A stretch of 55,675 nucleotides of DNA from Mycobacterium syngnathidarum (GCF_001942625.1 NZ_MLCL01000063.1:1-55675), one strand, 5' to 3'; shown: positions 15,792 to 26,000, numbered from the stretch's first letter. Numbers and translations are program-made. Notes: a model not told the origin generated them from the letters alone.

Positions 15792-17540
15792 GTGACCATC
15801 GCCGGCGATCTCGACCGCGCTCGTCACCTGGCGCTGGCCGCCGACGAAGAGGCCGCCCATGATCTGCTGGTCTCGTTGCTACCGCGGATCGAGCAGGCCG
15901 ACCGCGACGACTATGCGTTTGAGGTGTTCGCCCAGCTCGGGGAGATCTTCCTGGTTCGCACCGCGTACGACGGTGTGGTGGAGAGCATTTCCCGGACGCG
16001 TGACACCCTGGCGATCTATGCTGCGATCCGCTCGGGACAGCGGCCCGACCTCGCCGCGGAGACCACGATGCCCGACGCCGAGATCGATCACATGATCTGT
16101 CGCTACACCAGGCGAGTGGAGTTCCTCGAAGCCGGGTTGGCCGCCGCCCGTGGCGATCATGACGGCGCCGCAGCGCATCTGAAGGCCCTGATCGAAACCT
16201 CGGGCGAATTCGACGATCTGGCCGCCGAACATCGTAACCTGATCTGCCGCACCAGAATTCTGATCGCGACCGCCCTGTGCGACGACGATCTGTACGCCGC
16301 ATCGGTACCGGTGTGGGCCGAGGCGCTCGACGACCTGCAGAATACGGGGCCCGGCGCTGACGCCGAGACCGATCACCTGTTCGTCACCGGGGCGCTCGGC
16401 TACGGCCGGTTCTGCGTCGAGTCCGGCCGCCTCGACGAGGCCGAACCGTGGCTCCGCCGGGCCGGTGCCCGCGCCGAGGCGCGGGGCTGGAAACTTGCCA
16501 CTGCCCGCGCCCAACTGGAGCGCGCCGCGGCATCCTGGTCGGGCGCGCAGTACGCCGAGACCCAGGATTTGGTGACCGAAGCCTATCCGGTGATCGCCGA
16601 GCATGCCCGGGCCCACGACGTGTCGCGAAGCTGGCTGTATTTCGGTTTGATTCGGTTGGGGCTCGGCAGACTGCGCGAGGCCGATGAATGCTGGGCGCAC
16701 GCCGAGCGGCATTGGCGTGAGATAGAGCGACCCCTGCATGTTCACCGGATCCTTTTGCAGCGCAGTTGGATAGCTCTCTTTCGCGGCATGTTCGACGAGG
16801 CGATCGCGATGGTGGAAGAGGCCAGGGCGCTGCTGGATGCCTCGCCGCGGCACAGTTGGCTGCAGTACGCCCGCCTGGATGCCCACCTCGGCAACATCTG
16901 GCGCGCTGACGCACTTGCGGGGATGGGCTTCGACGGCCTGGGCAAACCGGGCCAGAGCTGGGAGCAGGTCGAGGCGCGGCATGCGGCCGGGACCGGTTGG
17001 TACAACTGCCGACCGGGGAGCCGCAAATACCGCCGTGGCATGGTGAAGATGCAACGGGCGGTGGATCTGAAGGTGCCCGCAGCTCTGGCCGTGGATTCGG
17101 TGCGCTACACGATCCCCGACGCCGGAGCCCGGGCCCGGTGGGCGGCTACGGTTTCCGCGCCGCTGTTGGCGGGTGCGTTTGCGGTGGCGTGGGAATCGGA
17201 CAACACTGAGTTGCTCTGCGAACTCGTCGAATATCACAGTGCACGAGGAACTTTCAGCACTGATCCCATCGATGACCCCGGCTCCTTGGCGGCCGCCGAC
17301 TGGGCGGAGACGGCCACAGCCGCGATGCCGATCGAAGCGGAACTCGCGCCACAACTGGCCGTCGCCGCTGCGGCCGGGCCGGTGGAGGGTCACGGCGGGC
17401 TGACCCGGCTCGGACCGCTGCCGCCGCTGCGGATGGACCCAACCGCCGGACCGATCATGAGCCGTTATCGCGAAATGGCACTTCAGCGGTACGGCCGCGA
17501 CGTCACTGCGCCCGGCGGGGAATGGACGACCTGGCCGTGA
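15792..17540 (+). CDS. TPR-repeat protein partnered with a CHAT protease
   Basis: A 582-aa, almost entirely helical protein. Pairs of helices with TPR-like spacing (for example A..LGYGRFCVESGRLDEAEPWLRRAGARAEARGW and YFGLIRLGLGRLREADECWAHAERHW) run from about residue 10 to 400, so it is probably a solenoid scaffold. The last 150 residues are less regular. There is no signal peptide or membrane segment. GTG 15792 follows GCGAAG; the -10-like TTATAT (15777-15782) overlaps the terminator T-tract of the previous gene. The stop codon overlaps a GTG of the CHAT gene, so the two are translationally coupled. Such TPR/CHAT pairs occur in bacterial conflict and caspase-like systems, where the TPR part senses or recruits and the CHAT part cuts. 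Function here is inferred from the partner only. Confidence 0.85.
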   Translation: MTIAGDLDRARHLALAADEEAAHDLLVSLLPRIEQADRDDYAFEVFAQLGEIFLVRTAYDGVVESISRTRDTLAIYAAIRSGQRPDLAAETTMPDAEIDHMICRYTRRVEFLEAGLAAARGDHDGAAAHLKALIETSGEFDDLAAEHRNLICRTRILIATALCDDDLYAASVPVWAEALDDLQNTGPGADAETDHLFVTGALGYGRFCVESGRLDEAEPWLRRAGARAEARGWKLATARAQLERAAASWSGAQYAETQDLVTEAYPVIAEHARAHDVSRSWLYFGLIRLGLGRLREADECWAHAERHWREIERPLHVHRILLQRSWIALFRGMFDEAIAMVEEARALLDASPRHSWLQYARLDAHLGNIWRADALAGMGFDGLGKPGQSWEQVEARHAAGTGWYNCRPGSRKYRRGMVKMQRAVDLKVPAALAVDSVRYTIPDAGARARWAATVSAPLLAGAFAVAWESDNTELLCELVEYHSARGTFSTDPIDDPGSLAAADWAETATAAMPIEAELAPQLAVAAAAGPVEGHGGLTRLGPLPPLRMDPTAGPIMSRYREMALQRYGRDVTAPGGEWTTWP

Positions 17541-18733
17541 CCGAGACCCTGGTAATGCGATTCGCCGACGTCGGCATCGCCACCTACGCGAGCCTGCGGG
17601 TGGTCGGTGCGCCGGAGCGTTCGGTCACCTGGGTGCTGGAGGAACCGCACCTGGACGCGATCGCGTCCGCGCTCGCTCCGTCGCTGCCGGACCCCGTCGG
17701 CACCGAGTCGCCTGCGCAGGCGATCGAAAGGGCCATGACAACAGGAGGATTCGCCTCCACGAAGGCCGAGCTGGAGCTTGCCCGACTGCTGGGTTCACAT
17801 CTGATCGGAATCGACGGCTGGCAGCTGCTGGCCGACTGCGTGGCGGCACCGCGACCGGTGCTGTTCATCACGCCGAGCCCCCGCCTGGGCCGGGTCCCGT
17901 GGGGACAACTGGCCATGCAGGGCCGAGACGGGTTCCGGGTGATGGAGCTGGCCGACGTGTTGATGGCGGTGCCGCCCAACATCGTTCACGCGCCACGCCG
18001 CCACAGTTCATGGCAGGACCGGGCCGATCGGCCTTCGGTGTTGCTGCTCGATCCACGTATCCCGGGACAGCGGCCCGATTCGGCCCTGGGTTCAGTGCTG
18101 GGCCGACCTTCGGCGGAGACGACGCTGTCGCGTCATTTCGGTGGTCTGGTCGCCGAAGGCGCTGTGCTTCCCACCGTCACCGAGCCCGTCGAACTGTTCC
18201 GGCGCACCGAAACCGACCGGCGCTGGCTGGCCGACGCGTGTGCGCAGGACCCGAGCCGCCTCGTTTACGTCGGGCATGCCAGCGCCGCCGACGGTGATGC
18301 CGGGTACGCCGACCGGGCTGCACTGCACCTCGCCGAGGAACGACCGCTGACCGCGGGGGAGATGATCGCGGCGCAGCTTCCGATCCCACCGCGGGTGGCG
18401 CTGCTGGCCTGCGCGTCCGGCGGTGACTACCGGTTCGACGAGGCCGCCGGTCTGGTGGCCGCGATGATTCTCGGTGGTGCGCAACTGGTCACCGCGACCT
18501 TGTGGTCACTACCGACGACCGCGGGCTTCCGGCAGTTCGGCGGTGCCCCCGCAGCCGATCCCATGGCCGACACCATCGTCGGGGTCGATCTCGCCCACCG
18601 GGAAGACGAGGCGGGCCTGGCGGTGAATCGCTGGCAGCGCGCCACGATGCGCCGCTGGCGCGACGGTGACACCACGGCCAGCCCGCTGTACTGGGCCGCG
18701 ATGGCCACGTTCACCGTCGATGGCGCCCGCTGA
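17537..18733 (+). CDS. CHAT-domain (caspase-like) cysteine protease
   Basis: 398 aa. The C-terminal half is a CHAT domain. It has GRVPWGQLAM (the PWxxL strand), SRLVYVGHASA with catalytic His247, RVALLACASGGDY with catalytic Cys292, then a helix AGLVAAMILGGAQLV and WSLPT, all in the order seen in CHAT/HetF peptidases. Both dyad residues are present, so the enzyme should be active. The N-terminal 100 residues are a separate domain. GTG 17537 overlaps the TPR stop as GTGA; an in-frame ATG at 17522 is the alternative. It is cytoplasmic. Natural substrates are unknown; the linked proteins at 18735-21669 are candidates. Alternatives such as a bacterial separase-like role cannot be excluded. Confidence 0.88.
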   Translation: MTETLVMRFADVGIATYASLRVVGAPERSVTWVLEEPHLDAIASALAPSLPDPVGTESPAQAIERAMTTGGFASTKAELELARLLGSHLIGIDGWQLLADCVAAPRPVLFITPSPRLGRVPWGQLAMQGRDGFRVMELADVLMAVPPNIVHAPRRHSSWQDRADRPSVLLLDPRIPGQRPDSALGSVLGRPSAETTLSRHFGGLVAEGAVLPTVTEPVELFRRTETDRRWLADACAQDPSRLVYVGHASAADGDAGYADRAALHLAEERPLTAGEMIAAQLPIPPRVALLACASGGDYRFDEAAGLVAAMILGGAQLVTATLWSLPTTAGFRQFGGAPAADPMADTIVGVDLAHREDEAGLAVNRWQRATMRRWRDGDTTASPLYWAAMATFTVDGAR

Positions 18734-18734
18734 A

Positions 18735-19178
18735 TCAGCCCGGGGCCACACACACCGCGACGGTGCTCTCGTCACCCGGCCGGTAATAGGTGTCGATCAC
18801 ATTGCCCGGTGACACTTTCGCCAGTGCCGTGGCAGGGATCATCGCGCGCTGGCACACCGGGAACTGACCTCCGCCATACCGGCTGACCATCAGATCGAGT
18901 TCGACCTCGCGGTAGTCCTCGCGGATCGCCCCGGTGGCCCGCACCCCGGTGACGATCCCACGCGAGCGGGTTCCGGTACGGATCAGCGCAACCTGCGCTC
19001 CGGTCAGCAATCCCTTGCGGACCAGCATGTGATCGAACTCGGCCACCAGCTCGCGCAGCGTGACCAGCCGCTCGTCGGCCTCGTCGTTCGGGCGGGCACA
19101 CCGCGCGCGACGCGCCGCGGCGAGTGCGGCGCCGGTGCCCAGCAGGCACAGGACGGTGAGGAGTGCGGCGTCGGTCAT
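18735..19178 (-). CDS. Membrane-anchored small protein of unknown function
   Basis: A 147-aa protein. One N-terminal hydrophobic helix (ALLTVLCLLGTGAALAAA) is followed by basic residues, so the rest (residues 25-147) probably lies in the cytoplasm. The soluble part contains GIVTGVRATGAIREDYREVELDLMV and a C-terminal VIDTYYRPGDESTVAVCV; it looks like a small beta-barrel of the type that follows such anchors in actinobacterial proteins. It is convergent with the CHAT gene (1 bp between stops) and divergent from the 446-aa gene (62 bp between starts). No family name is recognised. Whether it belongs functionally to the TPR/CHAT locus is unknown. Confidence 0.75.
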   Translation of the reverse strand: MTDAALLTVLCLLGTGAALAAARRARCARPNDEADERLVTLRELVAEFDHMLVRKGLLTGAQVALIRTGTRSRGIVTGVRATGAIREDYREVELDLMVSRYGGGQFPVCQRAMIPATALAKVSPGNVIDTYYRPGDESTVAVCVAPG

Positions 19179-19227
19179 GACGCCAAGGGTCCGGCCGGGG
19201 GAGTGCTACCGAACCCAACTTCGGCTC

Positions 19228-19240
19228 TATCCTGGTGCCG
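19228..19240 (+). promoter_or_regulatory. -10 box starting the second half of the CHAT locus
   Basis: TATCCT at 19228-19233 is followed by 7 nt and GTG 19241. It marks a separate, probably leaderless promoter for the two coupled genes that follow. Confidence 0.45.
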
Positions 19241-20581
19241 GTGAGCATCGGGTCCGATACGGCGGGGACGCAGACCGGCCCAGCTTCGGGCACGAACTCG
19301 GCGCAGCCGCGCCGCGCCGCGATCGACCGAGCCTGGCGCGCGCTCGGCCCGGGAGTCGAGGTGTTCAGCGGCGCCGACGGCGGCCCGCTGCGGCGGACCG
19401 TCAAACGCATCATCGACCCCCTGGTCCTCAGATTGCGCAGCAACACGCAATTCTCGGCGCCGGTGCTGGCTCCCGAGGTGGCGGCCGAACTGCACGAGCA
19501 GATGGTGCGCAGCGGGCCACATCTGCGTGCCGCCGCGGCTTGGTTCGCCGAGCTCAAACAGCAGCGCCGGCGGCTGCGTATCACCACCGGCAATGCCCAG
19601 GAGCTGTACTTCCCGGCTTGTTTCGAACTGGCGGTGACCCGGGGCGCCCCGGCCTCCGACCGTGCGCAGGTGGCGACCGAGGTGCTGGCCGAGCTGCACG
19701 AGGGCCGGGATCGTACGGCGATCGAGGCGCTCAACACCTATGTGGCCGAGCCGCAGGTCGTCGACCGGTTGCATCGCCAGCTCGAACGCAGCTGGGACGA
19801 CGTCGTCGCCTCCGACGCCATCACCGGTCCGTTCTTTGCCGGGCTCGCCACCGTGCTCGGCCCGGCCGACAGTCATCGGGGTGAGGCGGCTCGGCAGCGA
19901 GTCTGGTCGGCGTTGGTGGCCGATGCCACGCCCTACAACCTGGGTGCCGGGGCCCGCTGTGCCGAGGCAGAACTACCGTGGTCGATCGTCGACATCGGAC
20001 TGAGTTCATCCTTGCCGCAACGGCTTCCGTCGATCGTCGAGCCGGGGGCGGGGGACCGCCCGTTGGACCGCAGCGTGGTAGACCGGGTGCGGGCGACCTT
20101 GCGCCGCGCCCTGGACCGCGACGAGTTGCCCGATCTCCCGCTGCTGTGCGCCGAGGAGGTGGACCGGGCCTGCGCGCCGTGGGGTCTGCTCGCCGAGGAC
20201 AGGCAGGCCGCGCTTCTCGCCGGCATCGAGGTGGCCACCGACCTGCGCCCCCTCGATGGTCCGGCGCAGGCGCGGCACCAGCTGTCGGCCCGTATCCAGG
20301 CCCGGCTGGCCAAGGAGGCGTACGTGCTGCGGGCTCGGCGCTACCTGGCGGCCGGTACGGCGGTCCACCCGCGGCAGCGGCAGGTCATCGACGAACTCGC
20401 CGCCTTCGACCGCCCCTACCTGAGCCGGCTGTGGGCGCGTCTGCACGGCCGCGACGTGTGGCAGGAGTCCTGCGCAGATGTCGACGACCTTCGGTCCCTG
20501 CTCGAAGGGGTGGCCCGGTCGGTCAGTCTCGACCATCGGCAGCAGATCAAGGCGATGCTGGAAGTGCAGGTGGCAGAGTGA
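19241..20581 (+). CDS. Helical protein of unknown function in the TPR/CHAT locus
   Basis: A 446-aa protein that I do not recognise. It is predicted mostly alpha-helical, without signal peptide or membrane segment. The first 25 residues are Ser/Thr/Gly-rich and probably flexible. Noticeable segments are PLRRTVKRIIDPLVLRLRSN, PHLRAAAAWFAELKQQRRRLR and QARLAKEAYVLRARRYLAAG. GTG 19241 was chosen because a TANNNT box lies 7 nt upstream; GTG 19235 is two codons earlier. Its TGA overlaps the next gene's GTG (GTGA, 20578-20581), so the two products are coupled and may form a complex. Base composition is like the neighbours. It could be a substrate or regulator of the CHAT protease, or unrelated. Confidence 0.75.
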   Translation: MSIGSDTAGTQTGPASGTNSAQPRRAAIDRAWRALGPGVEVFSGADGGPLRRTVKRIIDPLVLRLRSNTQFSAPVLAPEVAAELHEQMVRSGPHLRAAAAWFAELKQQRRRLRITTGNAQELYFPACFELAVTRGAPASDRAQVATEVLAELHEGRDRTAIEALNTYVAEPQVVDRLHRQLERSWDDVVASDAITGPFFAGLATVLGPADSHRGEAARQRVWSALVADATPYNLGAGARCAEAELPWSIVDIGLSSSLPQRLPSIVEPGAGDRPLDRSVVDRVRATLRRALDRDELPDLPLLCAEEVDRACAPWGLLAEDRQAALLAGIEVATDLRPLDGPAQARHQLSARIQARLAKEAYVLRARRYLAAGTAVHPRQRQVIDELAAFDRPYLSRLWARLHGRDVWQESCADVDDLRSLLEGVARSVSLDHRQQIKAMLEVQVAE

Positions 20582-21669
20582 GATTGGGCGCTGACGCCGG
20601 CTTGTGGAGTACCGGCAGGCTTGACGACGCTGTGCCGCTGGTCGCGGTCCTCGAGGTCAGCGGTGCGGTGCTGTCGTGGGCCGTGGATGGAGGAGCCGGC
20701 GAACCACCTTCCATCACGTTCACCGACCCCGAGCGCGCGGATTGGCTGTGGCGCGTGCTCGGAGAGTCCGGCCACGTCGCAGTCCTGGATATGGTGCGCC
20801 ACCGGGAGCCGGGGCAATCGTTCGATCTGCCCGGCGTGCAGATCCTGCCTGGCCCGGTGGACGCATTGCGGCGTTTGGCAATCGGGCACTGGTTGCGGCG
20901 GTGGTGGCCGGCCAGCGATCGCGACGGTATCGCGGCACTCGAACGTCCCGTCCTCGACGCCGAGCTCGCGCTGCTGACGGTGGCCGCCGAGGACTTCTTC
21001 ACCGACGAAACCCCGGATTCCGACGTGGCGGGACTGCTCGAGCCGCACACGTCCACACTGAATTTCCTGACCGGACAAGGTGACCCGAGGATTGACGAGC
21101 TGGCCGGGAAATGTCGTGAGCTGGCCGGCGACGTCGGGCTGGATTGGTCTGACACCGTCACGGCGGCCAATTCGCGTGAGGACTACGCGCTGGCGGCAGG
21201 AGCCGGCGACGGGCCGGGACGGAGGGGCGTGATCGCGCGAGGGCTGGCGACCGTGGTCTGGTCGGTGGTGCCGCCCGGGGTGTTCGATGCCGCCGAGGAC
21301 ACCATCGAGTGGTCGGTGACCGCAGCTGGTGAGGGGGCCGACGCGACAGTGCAGGTAGCGGTCACGGGCCCGGACTCGGCGGCGGGCATCGGCGTGCAGC
21401 TCCGTGGTAGCGGCTGCGACGGGTCCGGTGTTCTCGACGCCGCCGGTCGTGCCGTACTGGCGCTGCGCGGCCAAGATGGTCTGCGGCTCAGCGAAACCCA
21501 GGCCTGGAACCTGGACTGGTCGCACACATCGGTCCGGGTCGGGGTTGCCGGCGTCGACGAATCACCGTCCGACCGCGAGCGCGTGCGGGCGTTCGCACGC
21601 TCCCGGCTGGCTCGGCCGGGTTCCGATGCCTTCCTGGCCGAGTTGCGCGCGGCCGAATCGGATTACTGA
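20578..21669 (+). CDS. Two-domain protein of unknown function coupled to the previous gene
   Basis: A 363-aa protein, not recognised. The N-terminal part (residues 1-130) alternates short strands and helices and includes LRRLAIGHWLRRWWPASD. The middle is helical and acidic. Residues about 230-320 (WSVVPPGVFDAAEDTIEWSVT, ATVQVAVTGPDSA, GVQLRGSGCDGSGVLDAAG) look like a beta-sandwich. A charged helix closes the chain. GTG 20578 overlaps the upstream stop by 4 bp. The frame is open for another 600 bp upstream, but that is a shadow of the 446-aa gene. No membrane segment is seen. The strict coupling argues that the two proteins work together in near-equal amounts. Confidence 0.75.
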   Translation: MRLGADAGLWSTGRLDDAVPLVAVLEVSGAVLSWAVDGGAGEPPSITFTDPERADWLWRVLGESGHVAVLDMVRHREPGQSFDLPGVQILPGPVDALRRLAIGHWLRRWWPASDRDGIAALERPVLDAELALLTVAAEDFFTDETPDSDVAGLLEPHTSTLNFLTGQGDPRIDELAGKCRELAGDVGLDWSDTVTAANSREDYALAAGAGDGPGRRGVIARGLATVVWSVVPPGVFDAAEDTIEWSVTAAGEGADATVQVAVTGPDSAAGIGVQLRGSGCDGSGVLDAAGRAVLALRGQDGLRLSETQAWNLDWSHTSVRVGVAGVDESPSDRERVRAFARSRLARPGSDAFLAELRAAESDY

Positions 21670-21672
21670 CGC

Positions 21673-23034
21673 CTATTTGGCGGCGGTCTGGATGAACGCC
21701 GGTGAGGTCGAAGACTGCGGCAGCCCGATCGCGGGCACCTGAGGGGTGCCGAGGGCACCGGCAAGCCAGGGCAGGGCAGCGGTGAACGCGTGGCTGGCGA
21801 ACGGCCAGTCGTGCGTGCCCTGCTGAGTCACCACCGCGCAGGCGATGCCGTGCTTGGAGCCGAGCGCGCACAGGGCGTTGGCCGCCCTGGACTGATCGTT
21901 GGCACGGCCCGCGGGCCTGCCCGCCGTGGATGCGTCGTTGACGTCGAACCAACCGGCCATCTGCTGGTACTGGCCGTGCCGGTTGATCGCCGTGCTCGGG
22001 TCGAACGTGTCCCAGGCCGCGACGTTCCCGCCGAACAGTCGGTCGATGGTCTGAGCCTTGGTGCCCGAATTCGGGCCGATGTCGCCTGCGATGTCGACGA
22101 ACGCACTGAACAACTCGGGGTGCATGACGGCCAGGTCCACCGCGCAGGTGCCGCCCATCGACCAGCCGACGATACCCCAGCCGGCCGCGCCCGGATTGAC
22201 CCCGTAGTGGTTGTTCATGTATGGCACAACGTCTTTGGTGAGATGGTCGGCAGAGTTACCGCGCTTGCCGTTGACACATTCGGTGTCGTTGTTGAAGGTG
22301 CCGCCCGGGTCGGCGAACACCAGCACCGGCGCGTACCCATGGTGGGCGGCGGCGAACTCGTCCATCGTCTTGATCACGTTGCCGGCCCGCATCCAGTCGG
22401 CGGGGGTGTTGAACTCGCCGCCGATCATCATCACCGTCGGCAACTGCGGTGGGGGATTGGCGGCGAACCAGGCCGGCGGAAGATACACGTATTCACCGCG
22501 GTGCCGGAAACCCGATGCGGTGTTGGGGATCTCGACCGGGATCACGCTGCCCTTCGCCGGAATCGTGCCTTGACGTTGCATCGCGGCCACTGTGACCTGA
22601 TCGGTCTGATCGGGCAGCGGGCCGGCCGTCAGCTGGTTCCAGGCGGTCTGCACCCAGGGGAAGTAGCCCACCCAGAGGTTCAGCGCCAGGGCCGTGCACA
22701 GCAGGCTCATCGGCACCGCCATGACCGCGGTACCGCGTCGCCACCACCGGCTCCCGCGCCACCCGGCGAGCAGTACCACCACCGCCACGCCCGTCAGCGC
22801 GATCCACACCCACAGCGACCGAGGCGCAGGGTTGCCCGCCAGCCCCTCGGACTCGATGTACCAGCGGGTGCCGGCAACCAGGACTCCGCCCACCGCGGCC
22901 GCCAGCGGCAGCCAGATGAGCGCCCACCGACGAGTACGCCAGCCGACAGCGGCGATCAGCACCCCGGCGGTGATGACTTGGATGCTGGTCGGCACCCAGC
23001 CGTGCATCAAGGACAGGTGGTGGGTGAACGTCAC
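21673..23034 (-). CDS. Membrane-anchored esterase (alpha/beta hydrolase, esterase D/antigen 85-like; Rv1639c-like)
   Basis: A 453-aa protein. Four N-terminal membrane helices (residues about 10-140) are followed by an extracytoplasmic alpha/beta-hydrolase of the esterase PF00756 type. The nucleophile elbow is GWSMGG (Ser catalytic), FADPGGTFNND precedes it, an Asp is near FDVND, and the likely catalytic His is in GTHDWPFASHAF. The presumed role is hydrolysis or transfer of acyl groups in the envelope, as for antigen 85 relatives. It is the counterpart of Rv1639c next to lysX. The start is GTG 23034; an ATG nine codons later is possible. It is downstream of lysX with a 47-bp gap, so it may be co-transcribed. 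Confidence 0.85.
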   Translation of the reverse strand: MTFTHHLSLMHGWVPTSIQVITAGVLIAAVGWRTRRWALIWLPLAAAVGGVLVAGTRWYIESEGLAGNPAPRSLWVWIALTGVAVVVLLAGWRGSRWWRRGTAVMAVPMSLLCTALALNLWVGYFPWVQTAWNQLTAGPLPDQTDQVTVAAMQRQGTIPAKGSVIPVEIPNTASGFRHRGEYVYLPPAWFAANPPPQLPTVMMIGGEFNTPADWMRAGNVIKTMDEFAAAHHGYAPVLVFADPGGTFNNDTECVNGKRGNSADHLTKDVVPYMNNHYGVNPGAAGWGIVGWSMGGTCAVDLAVMHPELFSAFVDIAGDIGPNSGTKAQTIDRLFGGNVAAWDTFDPSTAINRHGQYQQMAGWFDVNDASTAGRPAGRANDQSRAANALCALGSKHGIACAVVTQQGTHDWPFASHAFTAALPWLAGALGTPQVPAIGLPQSSTSPAFIQTAAK

Positions 23035-23081
23035 GTCAGTATCGTCGCCGCCCAATCTTGGGATCGGCTGTGAGCCACCTG

Positions 23082-26000
23082 TTAACGGGGTTTGGCGAGG
23101 GGGAACGGCAATGTGTCGCGAATGCTGCGACCGGTGATCAGCATGACCACACGGTCCACTCCCATGCCGAGACCGCCCGTCGGCGGCATGGCGTACTCCA
23201 TGGCCTGCAGGAAATCCTCGTCCAGTTCCATGGCCTCGGGGTCGCCGCCGGCGGCCAGCAACGACTGTTCCTGTAGCCGGCGCCGCTGTTCGACCGGGTC
23301 GGTGAGTTCGCTGTATGCGGTACCCAGCTCGACGCCCCAGGCCACCAGATCCCAGCGTTCGGCAACCCCGGCAATGCTGCGGTGCGGGCGGGTCAGCGGC
23401 GAAACCGAGGTCGGGAAATCCTTGTAGAACGTAGGGGCTTCGGTGCGGTCCTCGACGAGGTGCTCGTACATTTCCAGCACCACGGCCCCGGCATCCCAAT
23501 GGGTCAGGTAGGGAATGTGCGCGGCGTCGCACAGCCGGCGCAGCGTGGCCAGGTCCGTCTCGACCGTGACGTGCTCGCCGAGGGCCTCCGACACCGCGTC
23601 GTGCACGGTCTTGACGGCCCACTGCCCTGAGATGTCGACCGGCACCAGGGTCCCGTCGGCGCGCGGCCGTTGGAAGACCTGGGCTCCGTTGGCGGCCTGG
23701 GCGGCATTCTGGATCAGCTCGCGGCAGCCGTCGATCCAGACGTTGTAATCGGCATGGGCCTGGTAGGCCTCCAACAGCGTGAACTCCGGGTTGTGGCTGA
23801 AGTCCACGCCTTCGTTGCGGAATGCGCGGCCCAGTTCGAACACCCGCTCCACACCGCCGACACACAACCGCTTGAGGTAGAGCTCGGGAGCGATCCGCAG
23901 GTACAGGTCCAGATCGTAGGCGTTGATGTGGGTCAGGAACGGTCGAGCGTTGGCGCCGCCGTGGATCTGTTGCAGGATCGGCGTTTCCACCTCGAGAAAA
24001 CCCTTGGCGTACAGCGTTTCCCGGATGGCGTGTAGCGCGCCGCTGCGGGCCCGGATCAGGTCTCGAGCCTCGGTGTTGACGGCCAGGTCCACGTAGCGGG
24101 CCCGTACCCGGGCCTCCTGGTCGGTCAGGCCTTTCCATTTGTCGGGCAGCGGGCGCAGGCATTTGCCGATCAATCGCCAACTGTCGGCCAACAGGGACTG
24201 GGTGCCGTTGCGGCTGTGCCCCATCGAACCGGTGACCTCGATCAGATCGCCGAGGTCGATGGTCGCGGTGAAGTCGGCGGTGCGTGCCTTTGTCAGTCGG
24301 GCGTTGTCGAGCAGCAGCTGGATTTCGCCCGACCAGTCGCGAAGTTGGGCGAACAGCACCCCGCCGTAATCCCGGATCCGCAGGACCCGCCCGGCCACGC
24401 TCACGGTGTCACCGTCGGCGGATCCCAGTGCGGCCGCGACGGTATGGCTGGGTGCCTCACCCACGGGATAGGCGTCCACGCCGTCGGCCTGCAACTGGCG
24501 CAGCTTGGCCATCCGTACCCGGACCTGCTCGGGCAGCCGTTGTTGATCGTCGTCGGTCAGATCGTCGCGCAGCTCGTTGCGGTCAGGCGCGCTGCCGTCG
24601 GGGTGCAGCCGCCCCGAGTCCACCAGATCGGCCGGGGCCGCGACGTGTTCGCCGGTGTGCTGCTTGTTTCGCCGCGAGAACGGCAGCACCAGGAACCCTT
24701 CGGCGATGACCGAGGCCACTCCGACCCGCGGGATCAGGCGGGCATCCTCGTAGCAGGCGTACCGGGGGACCCACTCGGGCTGGTATTTCATGTTCGATCG
24801 GTACAGCGTCTCCAGCTGCCACCATCGGGAGAAGAACACCAGCATGGCCCGCCAGAGCCGGGCCACCGGGCCCGCGCCCAGCTGGGCACCCTGTTGAAAC
24901 GCCGACCGGAACATCGCGAAGTTCAGTGAAATGCGGCTCACCCCAATGCCTTCGGACTGCATGCACAGTTCGCTGACCATCAGCTCGATGGTGCCGTTGG
25001 GGGATTGGGGGGAGCGGCGCATGACGTCGAGAGACACACCATTGGTGCCCCACGGCACCAATGACAGCAAAGCGACCACTTCGGGTTCGGACGTGCCCGG
25101 GCGCTGCTGTACCGCCTCGACGAGCAGGCAGTCCCCATCGGCGGGGTCGCCGAGCCTGCCCAGCGCCATCGAGAAGCCTCTCTCGGTCTCGGTGTCCCGC
25201 CAGGCGTCGGCACGTTTGATCACGTCGTCCATCTCGGCCGGCTCCAGCTCGCGGTGGCGCCGGATGCGCACCGAGGTCCCGGCCCGCCGGGCCCGGGTGA
25301 CTGCTTGACGGACGGCGCGCATGTCGGGCCCGGACAGCCGGAAATGATCCGGATACAGGATGGCCTCATCGCCGAGTTGCAGCGCATTGAGTCCGGCGGC
25401 CCGAAACGCCTCGGCCGCCGCCGAACTGGCGCCCATGACACCCGGCGCCCAGCCGTAGGTCTGGCACAGCTGCAGCCAGGCCGCGATCGCCTGGGGCCAG
25501 GCCTTGGGATCGCCGACGGGGTCGCCACCGGCCAGGCACACACCCACCTCCACGCGGTAGGCGATCGCGGCGCGCCCGTTCGGGGCGAACACCACCGACT
25601 TGTCGCGCCGGGTGGCGAAATACCCCAGTGAATCGTTCTTGCCGTAGACATCCAGGAGCCCGCGGATCGCCGACTCGTCCTGACCGGTCAGCGCATTGGA
25701 CGCGCGCTGCGACTGGAAAAGCACGATCGCGGCCACCATCAGCGCCAACGCGCCGAACAAGCCGAAGATCGCGTTGAGGAATGGATGGGAATAGCCCTCG
25801 AAGACTTCGGTCGGGACGGTGGCGAATCCGCTGACCCGGTTGACGGCGTACAGCAGCCGCCATTCCGGGTCCAGGGTGCCGGGGAACAGCTCGAGCAGTG
25901 CCCATGCGGCGAGGATGCCGAGCGCCATGCCCGCGATCAGGACGACAGCGGATTTGAGCAGCGCGCCGCGGCGCACCTTGGCCCAGAACTGGTTGCGGGC

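Noticed and set aside
15792..21669. Recent horizontal transfer of the TPR/CHAT locus
   Set aside because: No clear difference in base or codon use, no integrase, tRNA junction or repeat at its borders; age of the insertion cannot be judged from this window.
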